Assembly (NCBI GenBank): GCA_016194705.1
Contig: JACQAZ010000023.1
Location: 1-64,000 of the forward strand
Reading direction: 5' to 3'
DNA: 64,000 nucleotides
Source of the DNA: Elusimicrobiota bacterium
GTDB lineage: Bacteria > Elusimicrobiota > Elusimicrobia > UBA1565 > UBA9628
A program made the position numbers and the translations under genes. Numbering within the stretch: the first letter of the stretch is position 1; every line of letters begins with the position of its first letter. The notes beneath the pieces are model-generated. The model did no database searches, was not told the DNA's origin, and saw nothing but the letters and a program-made list of their open reading frames with translations. Shown piece by piece: positions 1 through 8,743 of this stretch.

Positions 1-126
1 AATTGTTCGAACATGGTTGGAGACCTCCTGGAGGAAAAATCCTCCGGCAAATCCTGCTATACTTATGTTGCGTAAGAATGAACGAGGACGACGACCATCT
101 ACGATCTCGACAACATTAATTCCTGC

Positions 127-288
127 ACAACATTACCGCGCGAGGTCTTCGGGCCGGCGATCTCGAACTCGGCGGCGGGCCTCGTCGTCGCGCACAACCA
201 CCCGTCCGGCGACTGCACGCCGTCGGCCGAGGACCGCGACGCCACGCGGAGATTGACGCGATCAGGAGAGCTCCTGGGCATTCCGCTC
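127..288 (+). pseudogene. radC: RadC JAB-domain remnant, part before the RIT insertion
   Basis: This open frame encodes the RadC JAB/MPN metalloprotease-like core. It reads REVFGPAISNSAAGL, then the zinc-site motif AHNHPSGD, then TPSAEDRDATRRL and GELLGIPL, where it meets a TAA supplied by the inserted element. RadC is a widespread JAB-domain protein of debated role in DNA repair. The N-terminal part is missing: upstream of about base 127 I see no RadC similarity, and stops occur at 73-75 and 79-81. The gene is therefore damaged at its 5' side as well as split at 288/5265. The rest of the C-terminus is at 5265-5330. Confidence 0.82.
281..288. repeat. 8-bp direct repeat at left element end
   Basis: TTCCGCTC lies here and again at 5257-5264, bracketing the recombinase element. 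It is either a target-site duplication or the crossover core of a tyrosine recombinase reaction. Removing 289-5264 leaves one copy and an intact RadC reading frame, so the boundary is precise. Confidence 0.8.
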
Positions 289-290
289 TA

Positions 291-401
291 ATGCCGAGTT
301 CGGCATAACAACGGACCCTCGAGTTATGCCGAGTCCAGACGCGCCCCTTAAGATCATTCGTCGAGAAAACCTGCGCGCAACTGATCGGGAGTCGGCATTA
401 T
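291..401. repeat. Left terminal inverted-repeat region of RIT element
   Basis: It contains the palindrome ATGCCGAGTTCGGCAT (291-306), then TTATGCCGAGTC (324-335) and the inverted partner GAGTCGGCATTAT (389-401). The last two are separated by about 53 bases and are mirrored at the right end. These are probably recombinase binding sites. Confidence 0.75.
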
Positions 402-521
402 CCCGCCGAGCTTAGGTGCTATCCGCTAAGTTCATTCAGGGCCGGGACCCCGGCCGCCGGCCTTGACTGCCGCGGGATGCGGGGATACCCTGTGGAGCGT
501 GGGGCAAACTAAGGAAAAAAC

Positions 522-1865
522 GTGCTCGAATCTTCCATCAACTTAGCGATCAAGAGCGCCATCATTCTGGGGCTTTTCGCGCCCCTCATATACTTTTCCC
601 GCTCAAATGTCCTCAAGTGGAACTCGCTACAAGGATCGAAGGAGGACCAAAAACGGCGAGAGTATCTCTTCGGATTCCTGATCATTACGTCCCCTTTCTT
701 GCTTTCAGTGCTTGCGATTTTGTTCATGGCGCTGAGCCGCAGCGCTCCGCTCGAGCCGCACGATTTCGTTCGGGCTCCATTTCTTCTCCTCATTGTCACG
801 AGTGGAGTCGTCCTCGTTTGGCGCGTCAGCAACCTAAGCTTCTATCCGAAACTTGCGGGAAGGCTGCTCGGCGGCTTCGCGGCAGTCGCCGGCGGCTTCC
901 TGCTGCAGCTTGAATCGTGTTCACTCATGACCATACGGAGCCACTCCATCTGGTCGCCGGACGGTTTGCACGCCGCTCGCGTGACCGAGTTTGACGCGGG
1001 CGCTGCCGATGACTTCCACACCTCTGTCGATGTGCGATCAAGAGGGGCGCTGCGGTCGACAGCTGTATTCTCTTCCGAGTCCCATCCGTTGTGGGTCCAC
1101 CCTCAATGGACGGACAATTCGCACCTTCTCATCCTTTATCCATATGAAGCGCGTGAAATGAGTCACCAGGCAAAATGCGACGGTCATGTCGACGGCATCG
1201 AGATCTCATGTCAATTCATCTATCCTAACGACGAGCCTCGCCGCGGCAATCCGGACTTCACATATACAATCGCCTCCTCAAGGATCCCAGGATGGAGAGC
1301 CTCCCATGAAAACCACCAGGCAGAGTGCCTCGACCGCAACAGCAGGGTGATCAAGACGATCAAGGCTCGCGACATCGTGGTAAGCGGCGATCGACATTAC
1401 GCGGGGGCGGTGACGGGTTCATCCCATTTCTTCACTCTTTATGATCAAAGCTGCAAGCCGTTATGGTCGAAACCATTTGTGAATACGATATCCGGACTCT
1501 CCGCAGAAGCGATTTCAATGGACGGGAATCGCCTGATCCTCGGATTTTACGATGAGATTCGCACGCGCCCCTTTAGTCACAAGAATTGCCGGACAGACGT
1601 TTTGGATCGTCAAGGACGACTCGTCTGGCGCGTCGACCAGAAGGCATCATGCGTTGGATACCTGACCTACCTATCCGGGAACGGGCGGTTTGGATATTCA
1701 GATTGGGGCAACAGCCTCCTTGTTTTCAATGTGGACAAGAAGATCACCAAACCTATTTTCCCTTCGGGAAGAGAATATCGAAGCAAGAGGATAATCTCCG
1801 ACGACGGCACTCTGCGGTTCGAGGACGACGGGAAAATCATTCGAGAGATTCCTATTTTTCCGTAA
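522..1865 (+). CDS. Membrane-anchored hypothetical protein, RIT passenger
   Basis: I do not recognise this 447-residue protein. The N-terminal 135 residues hold about four hydrophobic segments: near residues 8-25, 50-70, 85-102 and 112-130. A soluble domain of about 310 residues follows. It is rich in short beta-like stretches and contains the WSPDGLHAARV type of motif common in propeller-like or TolB-like repeats, plus several cysteines. The GTG start is chosen because AAGGA sits 6 bases upstream (511-515). It lies between the left terminal repeats and the recombinases, in the same direction, so it is cargo of the element. Base composition is a little less GC-rich than the surrounding housekeeping genes. 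Confidence 0.7.
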   Translation: MLESSINLAIKSAIILGLFAPLIYFSRSNVLKWNSLQGSKEDQKRREYLFGFLIITSPFLLSVLAILFMALSRSAPLEPHDFVRAPFLLLIVTSGVVLVWRVSNLSFYPKLAGRLLGGFAAVAGGFLLQLESCSLMTIRSHSIWSPDGLHAARVTEFDAGAADDFHTSVDVRSRGALRSTAVFSSESHPLWVHPQWTDNSHLLILYPYEAREMSHQAKCDGHVDGIEISCQFIYPNDEPRRGNPDFTYTIASSRIPGWRASHENHQAECLDRNSRVIKTIKARDIVVSGDRHYAGAVTGSSHFFTLYDQSCKPLWSKPFVNTISGLSAEAISMDGNRLILGFYDEIRTRPFSHKNCRTDVLDRQGRLVWRVDQKASCVGYLTYLSGNGRFGYSDWGNSLLVFNVDKKITKPIFPSGREYRSKRIISDDGTLRFEDDGKIIREIPIFP

Positions 1866-2054
1866 GAGGTCACGGTCAGCACCTCTACGCCATCGGATCG
1901 GATGTTGTGACGCAACTGCGGTTATAGCAAAGCCCGGACCCTCTCGCCAGCCGCCCCAAGAGGCTCTATCCCCGCGTCGGTCTGGGCCACAATCCTGAAA
2001 CAGCCCTTTGCCATGATTCTTCCTCCGGACGATGAAGTCCGGAAAGGAGGACGC

Positions 2055-3269
2055 ATGGGAAAAGACCCTTTTCGAGTTCGCATCGAAGGGCCGTTGGCGA
2101 CGTACAGAGACGGTTTGGCGGAAGACCTTCTCCGCCAGGGCTACACACGACAGACCAGCGCACTGCTAGTGCGCAATATGGCGCATGTCGCCCGCTGGCT
2201 TGCTAAGAATAGGTTGCGGCCTGAGCAGTTCACGACCCAGCGACTAGGAGAGTTCCTCCGAGGTAGGCGGCACGCTGGCAGGAAGACTTATGTGACGCCG
2301 CGAGGTCTGCACAGTGTCGTTGGATTTCTGCGGAGGTCAGGGCTTGTTCCGCCCGAGGAAATGAAAGCTCCTGCGCCGACGCCATTGAATAGGCTCCTGG
2401 AGAAATATGAGGCGTTCTTGGTTCAGGAGCGGTCGCTCTGCGCTAAGGTGGTGCACACTTATCGGACCAGGGCGCGCCGCTTCCTGGAGACGACCTTGCC
2501 GGACCAGGCGCTAGACTTTGGGCTCCTGACGATGGCTGATGTGTCTTCTTACATCCTCGGTGAAGTGCAGACGTCGCGTGGAGGCGGTGCAAAAAACAAG
2601 ATTGCGGCCCTACGCTCGCTGCTGCGATATCTCTATGTGCATGGCGAGCTTGAGCGAGATCTATCTGGTGCTGTTCCCTCCGCAGCAGTTTGGCGCTTGG
2701 CGGGATTACCAAAATTCCTAACGCCCGATGACACGGCCAGGCTTTTAGGATCGCAGGACCGCCGTACGCTGATTGGATGTCGAGCGCATGCCGTCCTTTT
2801 ACTCTTAGTTAGATTGGGTCTTCGGGCTGCCGAGGTAGCCAACTTGACTCTGGATGACATCTACTGGTCGCAAGGCGAACTGCTCGTGCGAGGAAAGGGC
2901 GGGCGCCAAGATCGTCTCCCCCTTCCACAGGAGGTGGGAGAAGCGATCGTCTCATACCTGCAACGGGCACGCCCACATTCAAATTCTCGGAGGCTGTTCC
3001 TGAACTCCAGGGCACTGCATGGGCCGATAACGGGCAACGCTGTGTCAGAAATCGTGCGAGCTGCAGGAGAGCGAAGCGGGATTGCTGGTCTAAGGGCACA
3101 CCGACTTCGCCACACAGCTGCTACACACATGCTTTGGAACGGGGCATCCTTGCCCGAGATCGGTCAGGCGCTCCGTCAAGAGGGCGTGGACACTCCCGCA
3201 ATCTACGCGAAAGTGGATCGCAACGGATTGAGAACCATCTGCCGCCCGTGGCCGGGAGCGATATCGTGA
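2055..3269 (+). CDS. Tyrosine recombinase 1 of the RIT trio
   Basis: This is a phage-integrase family recombinase of 404 residues. The catalytic Arg I lies in GLRAAEV (R257), the HxxR box is HRLRHT (H349, R352) and the nucleophile is in IYAKVD (Y384). The N-terminal half is a SAM-like core-binding region. The start at 2055 is preferred over the in-frame ATG at 2013 because a strong AAAGGAGG ends 4 bases before it. The gene overlaps the next recombinase by 4 bases (GTGA), typical of the translationally coupled RIT trio. The three enzymes probably act together on the terminal repeats. Confidence 0.92.
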   Translation: MGKDPFRVRIEGPLATYRDGLAEDLLRQGYTRQTSALLVRNMAHVARWLAKNRLRPEQFTTQRLGEFLRGRRHAGRKTYVTPRGLHSVVGFLRRSGLVPPEEMKAPAPTPLNRLLEKYEAFLVQERSLCAKVVHTYRTRARRFLETTLPDQALDFGLLTMADVSSYILGEVQTSRGGGAKNKIAALRSLLRYLYVHGELERDLSGAVPSAAVWRLAGLPKFLTPDDTARLLGSQDRRTLIGCRAHAVLLLLVRLGLRAAEVANLTLDDIYWSQGELLVRGKGGRQDRLPLPQEVGEAIVSYLQRARPHSNSRRLFLNSRALHGPITGNAVSEIVRAAGERSGIAGLRAHRLRHTAATHMLWNGASLPEIGQALRQEGVDTPAIYAKVDRNGLRTICRPWPGAIS

Positions 3270-4189
3270 GTGCGCTTCGACAGACCGTTCGCGACTACCT
3301 GACGCTGCGACGAGCTCTTGGCTACAAGCTGGAGGACTATGGCAGTCCGCTACTCGAGTTCGTGGCGACGTTGGAGCGGTCTGGAGATCCCCGAATCACG
3401 ACGGCGGCGGCGCTTAACTGGGCGTGTTTGTCATCTAACGCCTCTACGAAGACGAGGGCAGGCCGACTCTCGATGGTGCGCGGCTTCGCCAAACATGTCC
3501 ATGCTCTGGATCCAAGGACTGAGGTTCCCCCGAAAAAGCTCCTTCCATGTCCGAAGCAACGTCCGACTCCCCGTCTCTACAAACAAGAAGAAATCCCGGC
3601 ACTCATGAACGCGGCTCGCGAACTGGCGGGCGAGCTGCGCCCCGACACGTACGCGACTGTGATAGGTCTGCTCGCGGTGACAGGCATGCGGCTGGGTGAA
3701 GCAATCAACCTGGGCCGCTCAGACTTGAATGAGCGCGAGGCCCTCCTCGTAATCCGCGATAGCAAGTTCGGTAAATCTCGTGAGATCCCCTTGCATCAAA
3801 CCACTGTTGCCGCGTTGCAAGCCTACGCTGCCAAACGAGATCGCGTCATTCGACGACCGAGAAGTCCAAGCTACTTTCTCTCTCAGGCCGGCACCAGGGT
3901 CGTAAAGCAGAACTTTCAATTCTGCTTCCCTCGTCTTTTGCGCCGAGTTGGGCTGCCAGATCAGGCGAAGCACCGGTTGCGGGTCCATGAGTTGCGCCAT
4001 ACGTTTGCCGTGCAGACCCTAATCGACTGGTACAGGTCGGGAGCCGATCCAGAGAAACTTCTGCCGATCCTGTCGACGTACCTCGGGCACGTCAATCCAT
4101 CCAATACCTATTGGTATTTGACGGCCGTCCCTGAGCTTGTGGTCCTGATCGCTGAACGATTACAAAAACACCTCGGAGGTGCACGATGA
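3266..4189 (+). CDS. Tyrosine recombinase 2 of the RIT trio
   Basis: This 307-residue integrase-family protein shows Arg I in GMRLGEA (R142), the HxxR box HELRHT (H241, R244) and a candidate nucleophile in NTYWYL (Y282 or Y284). The insertion between the HxxR box and the Tyr (WYRSGADPEKLLPILSTYLGHV) is longer than in XerC/D, as in other middle RIT members. The GTG start overlaps the stop of recombinase 1; in-frame ATGs further upstream, such as 3134, would sit deep inside the preceding gene. The end overlaps recombinase 3 by ATGA. Confidence 0.92.
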   Translation: MSALRQTVRDYLTLRRALGYKLEDYGSPLLEFVATLERSGDPRITTAAALNWACLSSNASTKTRAGRLSMVRGFAKHVHALDPRTEVPPKKLLPCPKQRPTPRLYKQEEIPALMNAARELAGELRPDTYATVIGLLAVTGMRLGEAINLGRSDLNEREALLVIRDSKFGKSREIPLHQTTVAALQAYAAKRDRVIRRPRSPSYFLSQAGTRVVKQNFQFCFPRLLRRVGLPDQAKHRLRVHELRHTFAVQTLIDWYRSGADPEKLLPILSTYLGHVNPSNTYWYLTAVPELVVLIAERLQKHLGGAR

Positions 4190-5175
4190 CATTGCTAGCT
4201 CCCTTGCTCGAGTCATTCTTCACAGACCGCTTGTACAAGCAACTAGGGTCCAGTCCCAACACGGTCGCGGGTTATCGAGACGCCTTCCGGCTTCTTCTTC
4301 GTTTCGCTCATACTCATCTAGGGAAAGCCCCATCGGACCTCTTGCTCGCCGACATAGATGCAGTGTTCGTTGGCGCGTTCTTGAGCCATCTCGAAGTGGA
4401 CCGGCACAATAAACCACAGAGCCGCAACGTGCGACTCAGCGCCATTCATTCGTTCTTTGACTATGTCGCCTTTCTGGAGCCGGCGCACAGCGGCCTCATT
4501 CAGCGCGTACTCGCAATTCCACAAAAACGATGCGACCGAAACCTCGTGGACTTCCTGACCCCCGAAGAGGAGGAAGCGCTTCTCAAGGCGCCCGACCAAT
4601 CGACCTGGCTCGGCCAACGTGACTACACCCTTCTGTTCGCTGGCGTTGAGACTGGACTGCGCGTTTCGGAGCTGATTCGTTTGTGCTCAGAGCAGATGGT
4701 GCTCGGCACAGGTCCTCACGTTCGTTGCAGGGGAAAAGGGCGCAAGGAACGTTGCGTTCCGCTCAGACGAGACGCGGCCGACGTCCTGAAAAAATGGGTT
4801 GAAGAACAGGGTGGTCATCCCTCTGAGGCGCTCTTTCAAAAGCGTGGCGGAGGCCTGCTGACTCGAGACGCCGTCGAACGCATTGTCACCAAGCATGTCG
4901 CCAAAGCTTCGGAAGCATGTCCATCGCTCAAGGAGAAGAGGGTTTCGCCGCACGTGCTGCGCCACACCTATGCAATGAGTCTGCGTCGATCAGGGGAAAG
5001 TATTCAAACGATCGCGTTGTCGATGGGCCATGAATCGGTCGAGACGGCTTACATCTACATGCGCTCGGACCTCTCGGCCACGGAGAAAGCTCTGGCGCGG
5101 CTGGCTCCAATCGGGAGGACCTTTCGGCGGTATAAGCCGGGCGATCGGCTCATGGGGTTCTTAAATGGGCTATAA
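4186..5175 (+). CDS. Tyrosine recombinase 3 of the RIT trio
   Basis: This is a 329-residue XerC/D-like recombinase. Arg I is in GLRVSEL (R159), the beta-hairpin lysine region is GKGRKER, the HxxR box is HVLRHT (H256, R259), a GHESVET His box follows, and the nucleophile is in the YIYM run (Y289 or Y291). The N-terminal 100 residues form a core-binding SAM-like domain. It starts at the ATG overlapping the previous stop. The stop codon TAA touches the first base of the right terminal repeat, so the gene runs right up to the element end. Confidence 0.93.
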   Translation: MTLLAPLLESFFTDRLYKQLGSSPNTVAGYRDAFRLLLRFAHTHLGKAPSDLLLADIDAVFVGAFLSHLEVDRHNKPQSRNVRLSAIHSFFDYVAFLEPAHSGLIQRVLAIPQKRCDRNLVDFLTPEEEEALLKAPDQSTWLGQRDYTLLFAGVETGLRVSELIRLCSEQMVLGTGPHVRCRGKGRKERCVPLRRDAADVLKKWVEEQGGHPSEALFQKRGGGLLTRDAVERIVTKHVAKASEACPSLKEKRVSPHVLRHTYAMSLRRSGESIQTIALSMGHESVETAYIYMRSDLSATEKALARLAPIGRTFRRYKPGDRLMGFLNGL

Positions 5176-5256
5176 TTATGCCGACTCACCATCAGATCTT
5201 CCGTGAAGAGTGCCCCGCGATGATATCAGGAGTCGGCATAATCGAAGAGTCAGCAT
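5175..5256. repeat. Right terminal inverted-repeat region of RIT element
   Basis: ATTATGCCGACTC (5175-5187) and its inverted partner GAGTCGGCATAAT (5230-5242) are separated by 42 bases. A decayed third unit, GAGTCAGCAT, lies at 5247-5256. The order and orientation mirror the left end. Confidence 0.75.
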
Positions 5257-5264
5257 TTCCGCTC
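5257..5264. repeat. 8-bp direct repeat at right element end
   Basis: TTCCGCTC, identical to 281-288. RadC coding sequence resumes immediately after it. Confidence 0.8.
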
Positions 5265-5330
5265 CTGGATCACCTCATCGTCGCCGAGTCGTGCTTCTTC
5301 AGCTTCCGGGAGCACGGGCTGCTTTCATGA
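5265..5330 (+). pseudogene. radC: RadC C-terminal remnant after the RIT insertion
   Basis: The frame reads LDHLIVAESCFFSFREHGLL and ends with TGA. It matches the C-terminus of RadC (LDH(I/L)IV..., F.SF.E.G) and continues the frame that stops at 288. Its stop overlaps the ATG of the following lipoprotein gene by ATGA, so before insertion radC and the lipoprotein were translationally coupled. Confidence 0.82.
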
Positions 5331-6124
5331 GGACTTCACTTTGCCTCGTTTTTCTTTTCGCGGCCGGCTGCGATTCGTATCACTACCACAGCGGCCGCTT
5401 CAGCGATGTCCGCCATCGCCCGTTCGCCGCCCTCGACCACTACGAGAAGTTTCTGAAGGACCGTCCGGACGATCCGCGCGCGGCCGAGGTCCACGTCCGG
5501 GCGGGCGAGCTGTACTCGGGCCTGCATCGCTGCCTCGAGGCGCGGCGCCATTTCGAGGCCGCCGCGCGGGGCTTCCCAAAGCTCGAGCCCTGGGCGGCGC
5601 GCGCCAAGGGCGGCATCATGGGCTGTCCAGACTATTTTCCGCTCGAGTCAGGACGGGTCTGGGTCTACGGCGACAGCGCCAGCCGGGGCAAGAACATGAG
5701 GCTCGACGCCGAGGTGCGGCTTTCGAGCGGCGGGGCGGGCGGCACGATCCTGACCGCGCTCTACGCGGGCGCAAAGCAGATCCGCGTCGAGCGCGCCGAG
5801 TACAAGAAGGCCGATTGGATGGTCCTGCAGCGCGCCGAGGGCGATTGGGTGCCGATCCTGCGCTACCCGTTCAAGAAGGGCGAGGCCTGGAACGCTCTCC
5901 GCGGCGGCGATCCACTGGCCTACCGCATCGAGGACGACGACGCGAAGGTCAAGACCGTGGCCGGCACCTTCACGAACTGCCTCAAGGTCCGCGAGTTCAA
6001 CCGCAAGTTCAAAGGCTCCTGGAAGTACGACTACTACGCGCCCTTCGTCGGCAAGGTGGCGACCACGGTCGCCGGTCCCGGCTTCGAGAACCCCAACACC
6101 GAGCTCGTCAAGTTCTCTCAGTAG
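5327..6124 (+). CDS. Lipoprotein with TPR-like region
   Basis: The product is a 265-residue protein with a lipoprotein signal peptide: MRTSLCLVFLFAAGC, with the lipobox cysteine at residue 15. It is probably anchored to the outer membrane or periplasmic. Residues about 30-95 (alternating AALDHYEKFL, AAEVHVRAGELY, ARRHFEAAARGFP) look like one and a half to two TPR units. The rest is a beta-rich domain of unknown family. The start overlaps the radC stop, and the RIT insertion upstream has separated it from its original promoter. The role is unknown. Confidence 0.8.
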   Translation: MRTSLCLVFLFAAGCDSYHYHSGRFSDVRHRPFAALDHYEKFLKDRPDDPRAAEVHVRAGELYSGLHRCLEARRHFEAAARGFPKLEPWAARAKGGIMGCPDYFPLESGRVWVYGDSASRGKNMRLDAEVRLSSGGAGGTILTALYAGAKQIRVERAEYKKADWMVLQRAEGDWVPILRYPFKKGEAWNALRGGDPLAYRIEDDDAKVKTVAGTFTNCLKVREFNRKFKGSWKYDYYAPFVGKVATTVAGPGFENPNTELVKFSQ

Positions 6125-6146
6125 GGTTTTTGATAAAATAGAGGCC

Positions 6147-7274
6147 ATGGATCTCGTCCTGCCTAGGCCGTTGTCCCACTCGTCGATCTCCATGTACTCC
6201 GAGTGCCCGCAGAAGTACAAGTTCAGGTACGTCGACAAGATCCCCGAGAAGCCCAAGCACTTCTTCTCGTTCGGCCAGAGCGTGCACTCGGCGCTTGAGT
6301 ACTTCTACGGCGTCAAGACCTTGCCGCCTCCGAGCCTCAAGGAGCTGCTGGCCCACTTCAAAGAGCATTGGGTGCGCGGCGGCTACCGCGACGAGGCCCA
6401 GGAGGCCGAGTATTTCCAGGACGGCAAGCACATCCTCACAAAATTCTACGACAAGCACATCCAGGACTACGCGATCCCGTTCTTCGTCGAGTACGAGTTC
6501 AAGCTCAAAGTCGAGGGCGTGCCCGTGATCGGCTACGTCGACCGCATCGACAAGCTTCCCGACGGGCGTCTGGCGGTGCTCGATTACAAGACCGGCAAGT
6601 CGCTCTCCAGCGCGCGCGTCGAGACCGACGCCCAGCTCACCATGTACCAGATGGCCTGCGAGGAGCTGCTCGGCGCCGAGGTCGCGCGGCTGACCTTCTA
6701 CCATGTGCCGACGCTCAAGGAGCAGGTCGTCGAGCGCCACCCCAAGAAGCTCGTCGAGGGCCTGCGCGCGAAGATCGTGACCACGGCCGAGTCGATCGTC
6801 AAGGGGGCGTTTGAGCCTAAGCCCGACGAGAAAGTCTGCCGCTGGTGCGACTACAAGCCGATCTGCCCGGTCTATAGGGACTCCTACCAAACACCCGAGA
6901 CCGACCCCGACGAGCTCGCGGGCCTCATCGACCGCTACGGCGAGCTGCAGGAGCGCCTCGCCGAGGCCGCCGAAGAGGCCGGCCAGCTCAAGGCTGACAT
7001 TCTCGCCTCCCTCGTCAAGAAGGGCTTCGTGCGCGCCTTCGGCAAGAAATTCCAGGTCTCGCGCGCGGCGGCCGAGAAATGGGAATTCGCCGACAAGAAG
7101 AAGGTCCTCGAGCTGATCAAGAAGGCCGGGCTCTACGAGAAGGTGCTCGCGCCCTCCGCTCCGAAGGTCGAGCAGCTGATGTCCGACCCCGCCTTGCCCG
7201 CCGACCTGCGCGCGCGCCTCGGCGAGCTCGGCGTGCGCGTCGAGACGCCCGACCTCAAGGTCAAGCCGCTCTGA
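6147..7274 (+). CDS. PD-(D/E)XK family nuclease (RecB/Cas4-like)
   Basis: This 375-residue protein is a stand-alone PDDEXK_1-type nuclease. The N-terminal motif LSHSSISMYSECPQKYKFRY carries the first conserved Cys of an iron-sulphur site. GYVDRIDKLPDGRLAVLDYKTGK contains the catalytic Asp and the D-x-K pair. The C-terminal CRWCDYKPICP supplies the remaining Cys ligands. Such proteins resemble the nuclease domain of AddB and Cas4 and process DNA ends. A basic helical region of about 100 residues follows the Cys motif. It overlaps the kinase gene by one base (TGATG). A TAAAAT box 7 bases before the ATG suggests a near-leaderless start. Confidence 0.88.
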   Translation: MDLVLPRPLSHSSISMYSECPQKYKFRYVDKIPEKPKHFFSFGQSVHSALEYFYGVKTLPPPSLKELLAHFKEHWVRGGYRDEAQEAEYFQDGKHILTKFYDKHIQDYAIPFFVEYEFKLKVEGVPVIGYVDRIDKLPDGRLAVLDYKTGKSLSSARVETDAQLTMYQMACEELLGAEVARLTFYHVPTLKEQVVERHPKKLVEGLRAKIVTTAESIVKGAFEPKPDEKVCRWCDYKPICPVYRDSYQTPETDPDELAGLIDRYGELQERLAEAAEEAGQLKADILASLVKKGFVRAFGKKFQVSRAAAEKWEFADKKKVLELIKKAGLYEKVLAPSAPKVEQLMSDPALPADLRARLGELGVRVETPDLKVKPL

Positions 7275-8743
7275 TGGCCAAGCAGGCCGTCATCGCGCTC
7301 GACCAAGGCAGCTCGAGCTCCCGGGCCTTGGCCATCGACTCGACGGGCAAGGTCCTGGCCCGCGCTCAGTTTAAGATCAAGGCCTTCTACCCGCGCGCCG
7401 GCTGGGTCGAGCACGATGCGCTCGACATTGCGCGCACCCAGGAGAAGGCCTTCGACGCGGTTCTCTCCAAGCTCCCTAAGTCCGTCGAGGTCGTCGGCGT
7501 GGGCTTGGCCTGCCAACGCTCCACCGTCGTGCTATGGGACCGCGAGACGGGCAAGCCCGCGGCGCGCGCGCCCTCGTGGCAGGACGGCCGCGCCGCGGGA
7601 ATCATCGCGCCCTGGCAGCACCGCCAGGCCGAGGTCCACGAGCTCACGGGCCTCTACCTGACGCCGTACTATTCCGCGCCGAAGATCCGCTGGTTCTTCG
7701 ACAACTCGCGCGAGGTCCTCTCGCTTCTGGAGCGCGACCGGCTCATGGTCGGGCCGGTCTCCTCGTTCCTCCTCTGGCGGCTGACCAAGGGCGAGGTCTT
7801 CGCGGCCGACCCGACGATGGCTCAGCGCATGATGCTCTTGAACCTGCATTCGATGGACTGGGATGAATCCCTGCTCGACCTCTTCGGTGTCCCGCGCGAC
7901 GTTCTGCCTCGCGTCATCCCGTCGGCCGGCGATTGGGGCTCGGTCAAGCGCATGGGCCGGACCATGCCGATCCGCGCGTGCCTCGGCGACCAACAGTCGG
8001 CGGCGATCGGCCTGGGCGGCCTCGAGCTCGGCTCGTCGATCGCCAACTACGGCACGGGCGCGTTTTTCCTGCACAACACCGGCACCGAGCAGCACCGCAT
8101 CCCCGGCCTCTTGACCTCGGTCGGCTGGAAGGTCGCGGGCCAGGCGCCTTGCTTCCTGCAGGAGGGCACGGTCCACGCGGCCGGAGCGTCGTTCGACTGG
8201 CTGCGCGAGAACCTCGGGCTCTTGGACGGCCGGGACCTCGACAAGGTCTGCGCCGGTTCGACCCAACGTCTGCTCGCCTTGAACGCGATCGGAGGGCTCG
8301 GAGCGCCGCGCTGGGATTACACCACGAAGACGACCTTCTTCGGCCTCAACTCGCAGACGCGGCCCGCGGATCTCGTGCGCGCGGTCGCGGAAGGGATCGC
8401 GTATCTCATCTCGGACATCGTCGAGGCCATGCGCGCCGGGGGCTTGCGGCCGGGCGTCGCGAGAGCGTCGGGCGGCCTCTCGCGCGTCGACCATCTCATG
8501 CAGTTCCAGTCCGACATTCTGGGTCTCGAACTCCAGCGCTGCGCGGAGACCGAGGCCACCGCCTTGGGCGTCGCTGAATTGGCGGCCCAGGCCGCGGGCG
8601 CGGGTTGGGCGCGTTTGCTGCGCAGCGCGCCGATCGACAAGGTCTTCAAGCCGACGATGCCCGCCGACGAGTCGTCAAGACTCCGCCGGAATTGGAAGCT
8701 TTTCGTCGACACCCAGGCCAAGCTCAGCCGCGAGCTGGCTTGA
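7274..8743 (+). CDS. FGGY-family carbohydrate kinase, glycerol-kinase-like
   Basis: This 489-residue protein has the typical FGGY length. The N-terminal phosphate-binding motif is ALDQGSSSSRAL. SWQDGRA and TPYYSAPKIRWFFDN correspond to the glycerol kinase substrate-site region, LGDQQSA to the conserved GDQQ motif, and ASGGLSRVDHLMQFQSDILG to the C-terminal ATP-binding signature. It phosphorylates a polyol or sugar in the cytoplasm; glycerol is the likeliest substrate but is not proven. No glycerol facilitator or glpD is nearby. Its 3' end overlaps the convergent HAD phosphatase gene by 20 bases. Confidence 0.85.
   Translation: MAKQAVIALDQGSSSSRALAIDSTGKVLARAQFKIKAFYPRAGWVEHDALDIARTQEKAFDAVLSKLPKSVEVVGVGLACQRSTVVLWDRETGKPAARAPSWQDGRAAGIIAPWQHRQAEVHELTGLYLTPYYSAPKIRWFFDNSREVLSLLERDRLMVGPVSSFLLWRLTKGEVFAADPTMAQRMMLLNLHSMDWDESLLDLFGVPRDVLPRVIPSAGDWGSVKRMGRTMPIRACLGDQQSAAIGLGGLELGSSIANYGTGAFFLHNTGTEQHRIPGLLTSVGWKVAGQAPCFLQEGTVHAAGASFDWLRENLGLLDGRDLDKVCAGSTQRLLALNAIGGLGAPRWDYTTKTTFFGLNSQTRPADLVRAVAEGIAYLISDIVEAMRAGGLRPGVARASGGLSRVDHLMQFQSDILGLELQRCAETEATALGVAELAAQAAGAGWARLLRSAPIDKVFKPTMPADESSRLRRNWKLFVDTQAKLSRELA

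Larger units (their letters stand above)
289..5264 (+). mobile_element. RIT (recombinase-in-trio) element inserted in radC
   Basis: Three consecutive, overlapping tyrosine recombinase genes (2055-5175) are the defining content of RIT elements. Both ends carry related inverted motifs of the form ATGCCGAsTC, and an 8-bp direct repeat flanks the element. Deleting 4,976 bp joins GELLGIPL to LDHLIVAESCFFSF, which is continuous RadC sequence. Known RIT elements consist mainly of the three recombinase genes and their terminal repeats; this one also carries a 447-residue membrane protein at its left end. The recombinases look complete, so the element may still be mobile. Confidence 0.85.

Noticed and set aside
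1..12. Fourth copy of the dispersed 30-nt motif at the window start (AATTGTTCGAAC)
   Set aside because: Only about eight bases match and the rest would lie outside the window.
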